Origin: Bacillota bacterium
GTDB taxonomy: Bacteria; Bacillota; Clostridia; Acetivibrionales; Acetivibrionaceae
NCBI GenBank assembly: GCA_023421115.1
Contig: JAEZUI010000141.1
Location: 1 to 31,932 of the forward strand
Direction: 5' to 3'
Length of the DNA stretch: 31,932 nucleotides
Position numbers and translations under genes: made by a program. Positions 25,124-31,932 of this stretch are shown in pieces. The notes beneath the pieces were generated by a model, which saw only the letters and a program-made list of their open reading frames with translations, was not told the DNA's origin and made no database searches. How positions within the stretch are numbered: the stretch's first letter is position 1; every line of letters starts with the position of its first letter.

Positions 25124-26173
25124 ATGGAAATAGGATTGTTAAAGATACATGAGTGCAAAGCTGGTATGGTTCTTGCAAAAGATGTATACAGTGAAAGAGG
25201 TACTATTTTGATTCCAAATGGTACAGTACTTAATGATTTAATGATTGATAGAATGATTCTAGCAAATGTTCTTTATATATGGGTAATAAATGATGACAGC
25301 TATATAATAGCTGACAAAGAAGAATCTTCGTCTATGAAAGAGATGAAAAAAGAATATTCAAAAAAAATAGAGAAAATTAAAAATATATTTAATAATTTTG
25401 CAGAGGGAAGTTCTCTTGATGAGGATGCCAGGGAAGTTGCTTCATCCATTATCAATTCTGATAAGCTTTCCGGTGATTTGCTCCGATGTATGCGTCAGTT
25501 ACGCGATATGAATGATTATACCTATCAGCATAGCCTAAATGTATCGAGTTTGTGTTGTTTGATAGGTAACTGGATGAATATGCCTAAAGATGAACTGGAG
25601 GAATTAACACTTGCTGGTTTGGTTCATGATATAGGTAAAAGTAAAATAAACCCTGATATACTAAAAAAAACTACCGAATTGAACCATGAAGAAGTAATGG
25701 ATATTCAAAGGCATTGTGAATACGGATATCAAATACTGAAGAAAAACACAAAATATTCTGATGAAATTCTAAAGGCAGTTTTAATGCACCATGAAAAAGA
25801 AGATGGAACAGGATTTCCTTCCAATCTAAAGAGTAAAGATATTCATCCGTATGCAAAAATAATTGCTGTTGCAGATTTGTATAGTGCTATTACTTTAGAT
25901 CGTATTTACAAGAGAACCGACACTCCTTTTAGTGTATTTGAAATTTTTGAATCGGTATCGGCACAAAAGTTCGATCCGTTGGCAGTGTATACTCTAATAA
26001 CTAATATCGCAATGTACTATATAGGAGATAAAGTGCGACTCACAAATGGCTTGTTTGGAAATATAGTGTTTATTGACAAGGAATTTGTATCTAGACCGCT
26101 TATTCACTGTCAAAATGGTCAAATTGTAAATCTTAGGTTAGAAAAAGATATTAAAATATCAGAGATATTATAA
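25124..26173 (+). CDS. HD-GYP domain phosphodiesterase
   Basis: The 349-residue protein has an N-terminal region of about 125 residues, typical of stand-alone HD-GYP proteins in Clostridia (begins MEIGLLKIHECKAGMVLAKDV). The HD-GYP domain follows, with HSLNVSSL, HDIGK (His168-Asp169) and HHEKEDGTGFP (from His222). The usual GYP reads GFP, a conservative change seen in some members. The last 60 residues form a small beta-rich tail (VRLTNGLFGNIVFIDKEF). It likely hydrolyses cyclic-di-GMP in the cytoplasm and has no receiver domain. GGAGG at 25113-25117 fits the ATG at 25124; an in-frame ATG at 25091 has no such site. It precedes the alcohol dehydrogenase by about 190 bases on the same strand. 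Confidence 0.88.
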   Translation: MEIGLLKIHECKAGMVLAKDVYSERGTILIPNGTVLNDLMIDRMILANVLYIWVINDDSYIIADKEESSSMKEMKKEYSKKIEKIKNIFNNFAEGSSLDEDAREVASSIINSDKLSGDLLRCMRQLRDMNDYTYQHSLNVSSLCCLIGNWMNMPKDELEELTLAGLVHDIGKSKINPDILKKTTELNHEEVMDIQRHCEYGYQILKKNTKYSDEILKAVLMHHEKEDGTGFPSNLKSKDIHPYAKIIAVADLYSAITLDRIYKRTDTPFSVFEIFESVSAQKFDPLAVYTLITNIAMYYIGDKVRLTNGLFGNIVFIDKEFVSRPLIHCQNGQIVNLRLEKDIKISEIL

Positions 26174-26293
26174 TTCCTAAGTATTCAAATGTGCAATGTT
26201 TTTAAAAAATAAATAGAAATAAAGATATTTTTTATTGATTAATAAATTTGTTAATATTATAATCTATTAAGGTGAGGTGATTCTCACATATAC

Positions 26294-26321
26294 TGTATAA
26301 GTTGTTTTTTTTGAGATGGAC
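26294..26321 (+). repeat. Dispersed repeat, copy C (degenerate right end only)
   Basis: TGTATAAGTTG, a T-run and GAGATGGAC resemble the right end of copy A (TGTATAGGTTA, T-run, GAAATGGCC) with several changes. Like copy A it lies within 50 bases of a gene start. This may be chance in AT-rich sequence. Confidence 0.3.
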
Positions 26322-26366
26322 TAATAAAATTTGTTAACAAATATAGCAGATAGGACTAATGTAAAA

Positions 26367-27527
26367 ATGCAGAGTGAGTTTGTGTTGCGTAAGTTCGTTG
26401 CTCCTGAATTTGTTTTTGGTGAGAACTCAAGATTTCTAACAGGTCAATATGCTAAAAAATTAGGTGGTCGTGTAGTTCTTATAGTAACTGACAGAGGCCT
26501 GATCGAAGCGGGTTGGGTTGAAGAAATAAAAACTTGTTTAAGAGAAAAAGGAATAAAATTTGTAGTGTTTTCAGAAGTGTCACCCAATCCAAGGGCAGAA
26601 GAGGTTGACAAGGGTGCTGTTATATATAGAAGTGAAAATTGTAATATGCTTGTTGCAGTTGGTGGTGGGAGTGTTATTGACTGCGCTAAGAGCATAGGTG
26701 TAACAGTAGCAAATGCTAAACCTATATTTGATTTTATAGGGGTAGACAAGATAAGATATCCCATTCCTCCTTTAATTTGTCTGCCGTCAACCACAGGAAC
26801 TGGAGCAGATCTTTCGCAGGTTGCAGTATTATCACTTGTTCAAGAGCATAAAAAGGTGGGAATTGTCAGTAAGGCAGTTGTCCCGGATCTTTCTTTGATT
26901 GACCCCTTTATTATAACTTCAATTCCGCAATATCATTTGTTTTGCTCGCTTATGGACAGTTTGGTACATGCCGTTGAGGCATTTATTTCAATAGGCAGTT
27001 CTGCAATTACAGATTTACATGCCCTAGATGCTATCAAGAGGATTTCAAATATTTTTGATAGGGGTTTGACAAATTCGAGGCAGTTATCAGTTATTAATGA
27101 TATGATTATAGCCGGAATAGAGGCGGGTTTAGCCTTTTCAAATGCAAGTTTGGGGATTATACATTCCTTGTCACACAGCTTTGAAGGTTTAACCGATGTA
27201 AGTCATGGAGAAAGTATTTCTATTTTTCTTGAAGCAGGTATAGATTTTAATTATGATGCTGTACCGGATAAATACAAAGTTATTGGAAAATGTATGGGTT
27301 TAAATCTTGATAAAATGGATCATGACGAAACAAAACGAGCTATTCTTGAGAAAATGGAAGCCTTTAAGAAGATAATAGGTTTTGATAAGAAGCTCCAGGA
27401 TTATGGAATTAAGGCTGATTGTATACCTTTTCTTACCCGGAATGCTATGAAAGATAATTGTATTATTACCAATCCACGTGTACCGACCCAGGGGGATATA
27501 GAAAATATTTATGAAAAATTATTCTGA
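26367..27527 (+). CDS. Iron-type (group III) alcohol dehydrogenase
   Basis: The 386-residue protein is a full-length iron-containing alcohol dehydrogenase. These NAD(P)-dependent enzymes interconvert alcohols and aldehydes. It shows the nucleotide-binding AVGGGSVIDCAKSIG and LPSTTGTGAD, and metal ligands in MDSLVHAVEA (Asp, His), LSHSFEG (His) and VSHGES (His). The C-terminus TNPRVPTQGDIENIY is typical. I prefer the ATG at 26367, because family members start a few residues before the conserved PEFVFG; an in-frame TTG at 26331 is possible, and neither has a strong ribosome binding site. The next gene, a histidine kinase, begins 17 bases before this one ends, so the two are probably translated together. 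Substrate cannot be decided; a fermentative role in ethanol or diol metabolism is plausible. Confidence 0.88.
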   Translation: MQSEFVLRKFVAPEFVFGENSRFLTGQYAKKLGGRVVLIVTDRGLIEAGWVEEIKTCLREKGIKFVVFSEVSPNPRAEEVDKGAVIYRSENCNMLVAVGGGSVIDCAKSIGVTVANAKPIFDFIGVDKIRYPIPPLICLPSTTGTGADLSQVAVLSLVQEHKKVGIVSKAVVPDLSLIDPFIITSIPQYHLFCSLMDSLVHAVEAFISIGSSAITDLHALDAIKRISNIFDRGLTNSRQLSVINDMIIAGIEAGLAFSNASLGIIHSLSHSFEGLTDVSHGESISIFLEAGIDFNYDAVPDKYKVIGKCMGLNLDKMDHDETKRAILEKMEAFKKIIGFDKKLQDYGIKADCIPFLTRNAMKDNCIITNPRVPTQGDIENIYEKLF

Positions 27528-28962
27528 AATAAATTTTAACACCAGTTTACAGAACGACAGGGATAATGTTAAAAGTTCAAGGGAAATTCAAGCGTGTAAC
27601 ATCCCTGATGAGTGGGATGAATTATTGAAAAAGATACTCGGATTTGGTGAGAATTCTCTAAGAAAGAATTATTATCCCCAATTAGAGAACAGTGTAATGG
27701 TCCTTCATCAAAAAGAAGAATATTTTCGTGCACTGATAGAAAATACTTCCGATATTATTATGGTAATAGATGAGAATGCTAACATTTCTTATTGTAGCCA
27801 ATCCATTACACGAATACTTGGATATAGCAGTGAGGAAATGGTTGGTAAGAGCATATATTTATATATACATCCTGATGATGACAAAAATTACAGAAGCGTT
27901 ATTGAGCAATGCTTAAATTCAACTAATAATATACTACGTATCGAATCAAGAATGAGAGACAAGGTTGGAAAATGGCTTGATATTGAATCTTTTGCAAATA
28001 ATCAACTTAATAATTTTGCTGTATCGGGAATTATTATTAATTCAAGAGATATAACTGACCATAAAAAAGCACAGACTAAGATTTCAAAGTTAAATGAAGA
28101 GCTTAAACATAACATCGATGAGAAAATAGGTATGTTAGCGCAGCTTCGGGAATATGATAAATTGAAAACAGAATTCTTTGCTAATATATCACATGAATTT
28201 AGAACACCCCTAAATGTAATACTGGGTTCTCTTCAACTTTTAGAACTAAAAATTTCAAAGACTGATACGTGTAATGAGAATATGGATTTAATAAAACATG
28301 GTAAAATTATGAAACAAAATTGTTTCAGACTTATAAAATTAATTAATAATTTGATTGATACTACAAAGATTGATGCAAATTTCATGGAAGTAGAATTAGA
28401 AAATATTGATATCATTGAAATTGTTAGAGATATTGTTGAGTCTGTCGTGGAATATACAAAAGGTAAGGGTCTTGAACTAACATTTAGTTCTTCTGTTAAA
28501 ACCAACATAATAGCATGTGATTCACATAAGATTGAAAGAATTATTTTGAACCTTTTATCTAATGCTATTAAATTTACTCCTTCAGGAGGCAGAATACATG
28601 TAAAAGTGACTGAGGAAAAAGGATATATAGGCATATCCGTATCCGATACAGGTATTGGAATTGCGAAGGAAAAACAGAAGATAATTTTTGATAGGTTTGC
28701 TCAAGTTGAAGATTTGTTTACAAGAAGGTGTGAAGGAAGCGGTATTGGGCTATCTCTTGTTAAATCTTTGGTTGAAATGCATAATGGCACTATTTGTCTT
28801 GAAAGTGATTATGGAAAGGGCAGTACTTTTATGGTGAAAATTCCGGTGATTGTATTGCCGGTTTCTGAAAGTCAAACAAAAGATGAGTATAAGATTAAGA
28901 GTAATTCGAAAAAGGTAGAGAGAATTAAAGTTGAATTTTCGGATATATATTTTAGAGAATAA
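27511..28962 (+). CDS. PAS-domain sensor histidine kinase
   Basis: The 483-residue kinase has a PAS domain with PAC tail (about 70-190; FRALIENTSDIIMVIDENANISYCSQS), a coiled linker and a HisKA domain with His228 in FANISHEFRTPLN. The ATPase domain has an N box (NLLSNAIKFTP), DTGIGI, FDRFAQ and GSGIGLSLVKSLVEMHNG, and a 30-residue basic tail follows. There are no membrane segments, so it is a cytoplasmic sensor, perhaps of a small ligand or redox state via PAS. The ATG at 27511 lies inside the last codons of the alcohol dehydrogenase gene. No response regulator gene lies next to it, so it is an orphan kinase here. Family call is firm. Confidence 0.9.
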   Translation: MKNYSEINFNTSLQNDRDNVKSSREIQACNIPDEWDELLKKILGFGENSLRKNYYPQLENSVMVLHQKEEYFRALIENTSDIIMVIDENANISYCSQSITRILGYSSEEMVGKSIYLYIHPDDDKNYRSVIEQCLNSTNNILRIESRMRDKVGKWLDIESFANNQLNNFAVSGIIINSRDITDHKKAQTKISKLNEELKHNIDEKIGMLAQLREYDKLKTEFFANISHEFRTPLNVILGSLQLLELKISKTDTCNENMDLIKHGKIMKQNCFRLIKLINNLIDTTKIDANFMEVELENIDIIEIVRDIVESVVEYTKGKGLELTFSSSVKTNIIACDSHKIERIILNLLSNAIKFTPSGGRIHVKVTEEKGYIGISVSDTGIGIAKEKQKIIFDRFAQVEDLFTRRCEGSGIGLSLVKSLVEMHNGTICLESDYGKGSTFMVKIPVIVLPVSESQTKDEYKIKSNSKKVERIKVEFSDIYFRE

Positions 28963-29311
28963 GGTTAGGTCGTTTTTTTGGGGGATTTGTTTTTTGTTTT
29001 ACTGCTTTTTTCAACATTATAAGCTTGTAATATGGTATAAAATGTAGTAAAATATTGATATATAGCCTTTCAAGGATTTTATCTACCATTTTAGTATTTA
29101 TTGCAGCAACAAGATATTATTTTTTCTTAGCAACGGTTCACTAATGTATAAAAAAAATATATAATAGTTAAAGGTTATTTATAAATGCTGCCATTACTGC
29201 AAGAAGTAAAATAATGGCAGTAAACTTTGTAGTTAAAAAAACTATAATTTAGTCTTAATTAAAAATATGGAGAGAATAATTGCTTTTAAAGCATTTTATG
29301 GGGGGAAGATA
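28963..29311 (+). promoter_or_regulatory. Leader region of the GH9 gene with a 9-bp hairpin
   Basis: These 349 bases hold no long gene. CTGCCATTA (29188-29196) pairs perfectly with TAATGGCAG (29212-29220) around a 15-base loop; no T-run follows, so it is a leader hairpin rather than a terminator. GGAGAG (29269-29274) precedes a short frame at 29280-29312, and GGGGGG (29300-29305) is the ribosome binding site of the GH9 gene. No clear promoter was identified. Confidence 0.45.
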
Positions 29312-29312
29312 A
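29280..29312 (+). CDS. Possible 10-residue leader peptide overlapping the GH9 start
   Basis: TTG CTT TTA AAG CAT TTT ATG GGG GGA AGA TAA follows GGAGAG after 5 bases and would encode MLLKHFMGGR. Its TAA shares one base with the GH9 ATG (TAATG), the classic arrangement for translational coupling. The first three codons equal those of the frame ahead of GH44. Unproven. Confidence 0.25.
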   Translation: MLLKHFMGGR

Positions 29313-31932
29313 TGTATATAGCTTCAAAAGAAGGGGAGACAAGTATTAGAAAAAGGAAGATGCTTGCAGGTTTTTGTGCTGTTGTATATATTTTTGTGCA
29401 AATTATTGCATCAAGTACGGCAAATGTTATAGCAGCTACTTCAAAAGCAGATTTTAAACCTGTTGAAGGTTGGGAAAAATATGATTACTTTAACTTTGCC
29501 GAAGCACTGCAAAAATCAATTTATTTTTACGATGCTGAAAAGTGTGGTCCTGGTATAACAGGAGGGAAGATTGAATGGAGGGGCGATTGCCATTTAGGTG
29601 ATAAGGCTATTAAATTTGAAGACACTTCGCTTTCTTCTGATTTCATCGAGAAGTATAAGACTATACTTGACCCGGACGGAGACGATGCAGTAGATGTTCA
29701 CGGTGGTTTCCACGATGCGGGTGACCATGTAAGGTTCGGACTACCTCAGGGTTATACGGCTGGTACTCTCGGTTGGGGCTTTTATGAATTCAGGAATGCC
29801 TTTAAGAAATCAGGACAAGAAGAACATATGATAGAGATTTTAAGATACTTTACAGATACGTTTTTGAGATGCTCCTTTCTTGATGAAAACGGTGATTTGA
29901 TTGCTTTTTGCTATATGGTAGGTGAAGGGGATTTAGATCATTCTTACTGGGGTCCTCCTGAATTGTATCCGCCAGATATCCCAAGGCCTGCTGATTTTGC
30001 TACTGCTGAATCACCCGGAACAGATGTTTGTGCGAGTACTTCTGCCGCACTTGCTATTTCCTATTTGAATTTTAAAGATGAAGATCCTCAGTATGCAGAA
30101 GAGTGCCTTACTGTTGCAAAGGCAATGTATGATTTTGCAAATAAATATAGGGGGATGTCAAAAGGCGACGGTTATTATACTTCGGCTTACTTTGAAGATG
30201 AACTCGCTTGGGCTGCAGTATGGCTTTATGAGTGCACAGGCAACAAGGACTATATTGATGATATAGATTCAATTGATAGTAACGGTTACTATACCGGATA
30301 TATCAATAAGATAATTCCTGAAAATTTTAATACAAATACCTGGTATAATACATGGACTCACTGTTGGGACGTTGTTTGGGCAGGAGTGTTTTTACGACTG
30401 AATGTTTTATTTCCGGAGGACGAAAGATGGGATTTCTTTGCAAGGTGGAATATTGAATACCATTCGGCCGGCGAAGCAAAACATGTTGACCCAAATGATT
30501 ACAATTATAACACGACGTCTCCTGCCGGATATATAATGATTAACGGTTGGGGATCTGCACGTTACAATGCGGCTGTTCAATTATGCGCCCTTACATACAT
30601 GAAACATCATCCGGAAAGGGAAGATTTCGGTGCTTGGGCTAAAGGTCAGATGGAGTACATCATGGGAAGAAATCCTATGGGTTATTCGTATATAGTCGGC
30701 TACGGTTATGAAAAAGGATTGCCTTTTGCAAAACACCCACACCATAGAGCTGCTCACGGTTCAAAAACATTAAGTATGCTCGACCCTTTAGAACATAGGC
30801 ATATACTATGGGGAGCGCTTGTCGGAGGCCCTGATAAAGAAGATTACCATCAGGATGTAACAACAGACTTTGTTTACAATGAAGTAGCTGTTGACTATAA
30901 TGCTGCCTTTATTGGTGCTTGTGCAGGTCTGTATGAATACTATGGTGAGGGGCACGAGTTAATACCAAATTTTCCTCCTAAAGAACCTGAAACTGACGAT
31001 TATTACTGTGAGGCTCGTATAGAGAGGGAAATTGAAAACTGTACACAGATTGTGTTAAATTTGCATAATGAGTCTAGTAGACCACCTCATTATGAAACAG
31101 GTATGATGGTTAAGTATTTCTTTAATATAAGCGAAATGATAGCCGCCGGTCAGAGTATTGACGACGTACAATTTTCAATTACATATGACGAACAGATTTC
31201 ACTTCAGGATGATCCGATTGAATACAGGGGGCCTTTTAAATGGGACGATGCAGGGACCTACTATTTTGAATTTGATTGGAGTGGAAGAAAGATATATGGG
31301 GAAAGGGAACTGCAAATTTCTTTAGCAGCAAAACAGGATTCAAATTATGTAACACATTGGGATCCTACAAATGATTATAGCAGAAAAAATGTTACAAGCA
31401 CTTATGCAATTACTAAGAATGTGCCTGTATATTTAGATGGGGTAAAAGTTTTCGGAGAAGAACCTCCTAAGCTTGAACCTACTCCTTCTCCTACAAAAGG
31501 CCCAGATACGGATTATGGAGCTAATGCTTCAATTAAGGTGTTGTATAGGTGTGGGAGTGGCGATGCCTCTACTAAAAATACCATAAGGTCAACGATTGAG
31601 ATTAAGAATACTGGAACTGTACCTATAGATTTATCAGACTTAACGGTCCGCTATTGGTTTACAAGTGAAGGTAACGAGAATAGTACATTTACATGCGAAT
31701 ATTCAGCTTATGGAACTGAAAAAGTGACAGGAAACTTCTTCAATATTGAGAAACCAGTATCTCTTGCAGACACATATTGTGATATATCCTTCATCGATAA
31801 CGCCGGTAAACTTTCACCGGGGGCAAGTACAGGTACAATATCTTTTAGAATTGAAAGTGTGTCAGATTATGACCAAACAAATGACTATTCGTATGATTCG
31901 AAAATTGCAAAAAATCTCGAAGAGAATAATAA
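29312..31932 (+). CDS. GH9 processive-type endoglucanase with CBM3c and CBM3b, 3' end cut by window
   Basis: The frame is open from the ATG at 29312 to the right edge (873 codons, no stop). A basic N-terminus and hydrophobic segment (about 15-43) form the signal peptide. The GH9 catalytic domain (about 50-545) has Asp135 and Asp138 in HDAGDH and the acid Glu524 in FVYNEVAVD. A CBM3c domain (about 565-710), which in such enzymes feeds the cellulose chain into the active site, is followed by a linker (EPTPSPTKGP) and a cellulose-binding CBM3b (about 732 onward). The order GH9-CBM3c-CBM3b matches C. thermocellum Cel9I and C. stercorarium CelZ, which have no dockerin; the missing end could still hold one. 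GGGGGG 6 bases before the ATG sets the start. Probably secreted and free. Confidence 0.92.
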   Translation, partial: MYIASKEGETSIRKRKMLAGFCAVVYIFVQIIASSTANVIAATSKADFKPVEGWEKYDYFNFAEALQKSIYFYDAEKCGPGITGGKIEWRGDCHLGDKAIKFEDTSLSSDFIEKYKTILDPDGDDAVDVHGGFHDAGDHVRFGLPQGYTAGTLGWGFYEFRNAFKKSGQEEHMIEILRYFTDTFLRCSFLDENGDLIAFCYMVGEGDLDHSYWGPPELYPPDIPRPADFATAESPGTDVCASTSAALAISYLNFKDEDPQYAEECLTVAKAMYDFANKYRGMSKGDGYYTSAYFEDELAWAAVWLYECTGNKDYIDDIDSIDSNGYYTGYINKIIPENFNTNTWYNTWTHCWDVVWAGVFLRLNVLFPEDERWDFFARWNIEYHSAGEAKHVDPNDYNYNTTSPAGYIMINGWGSARYNAAVQLCALTYMKHHPEREDFGAWAKGQMEYIMGRNPMGYSYIVGYGYEKGLPFAKHPHHRAAHGSKTLSMLDPLEHRHILWGALVGGPDKEDYHQDVTTDFVYNEVAVDYNAAFIGACAGLYEYYGEGHELIPNFPPKEPETDDYYCEARIEREIENCTQIVLNLHNESSRPPHYETGMMVKYFFNISEMIAAGQSIDDVQFSITYDEQISLQDDPIEYRGPFKWDDAGTYYFEFDWSGRKIYGERELQISLAAKQDSNYVTHWDPTNDYSRKNVTSTYAITKNVPVYLDGVKVFGEEPPKLEPTPSPTKGPDTDYGANASIKVLYRCGSGDASTKNTIRSTIEIKNTGTVPIDLSDLTVRYWFTSEGNENSTFTCEYSAYGTEKVTGNFFNIEKPVSLADTYCDISFIDNAGKLSPGASTGTISFRIESVSDYDQTNDYSYDSKIAKNLEENN

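Noticed and set aside
1..31932. CRISPR array, tRNA or rRNA genes, insertion sequence with transposase
   Set aside because: No regularly spaced repeats, cloverleaf tRNA with conserved arms, ribosomal RNA stretches or transposase reading frames were recognised on either strand.

Overview
The window is AT-rich DNA with strong GGAGG-type ribosome binding sites and short intergenic gaps, typical of the Firmicutes. It carries a celC-glyR3-licA-like cluster, a dockerin-bearing GH44 enzyme and a GH9 cellulase with CBM3 modules. Together these point to an anaerobic, cellulosome-forming Clostridia species of the Acetivibrio (Clostridium thermocellum) group. The species assignment is inference from gene content; no marker gene is present.

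Layout. (1) 1-1000: the first codons of a minus-strand gene running off the left edge, a truncated histidine-phosphatase fragment, and a tautomerase-family protein. (2) 1044-7996: a beta-glucan module made of GH5 endoglucanase (celC-like), LacI-family repressor (glyR3-like) and a large SLH-anchored GH16 laminarinase (licA-like). Two nearly identical 20-bp palindromic operators lie just downstream of the -10 elements of celC and licA. (3) 8047-12250: a hairpin element, an isolated hisF on the minus strand, a small coiled-coil protein, a membrane-anchored PQQ-type beta-propeller protein and a conserved protein of unknown function. (4) 12338-19379: a divergent signalling pair, with a response regulator carrying DUF3369 and HD-GYP domains facing a 1736-residue Ser/Thr kinase-ATPase-GAF-histidine kinase. 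(5) 19380-22436: GH44-dockerin-PKD-CBM44 with a long leader and a clear terminator. (6) 22546-22860: a 220-bp branched palindromic element without a convincing gene, flanked by imperfect direct repeats. (7) 22945-28962: a lytic transglycosylase on the minus strand, then an HD-GYP protein, an iron-type alcohol dehydrogenase and a PAS histidine kinase whose start overlaps the dehydrogenase. (8) 28963-31932: a leader with a hairpin, then a GH9-CBM3c-CBM3b cellulase truncated by the right edge.

How it fits together. The glucanases split into a cytoplasmic enzyme (GH5, no signal peptide), a cell-surface enzyme (GH16 with SLH), a cellulosomal enzyme (GH44 with dockerin) and an apparently free secreted enzyme (GH9 with CBM3, no dockerin seen before the edge). 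The LacI-type repressor probably co-controls the two beta-1,3-glucan-related genes. The signalling genes suggest cyclic-di-GMP turnover by HD-GYP phosphodiesterases. The most interesting non-coding signals are the paired operators, the branched palindromic element at 22597-22816, a dispersed small inverted repeat found near several gene starts, and similar short leader reading frames ahead of both the GH44 and GH9 genes.
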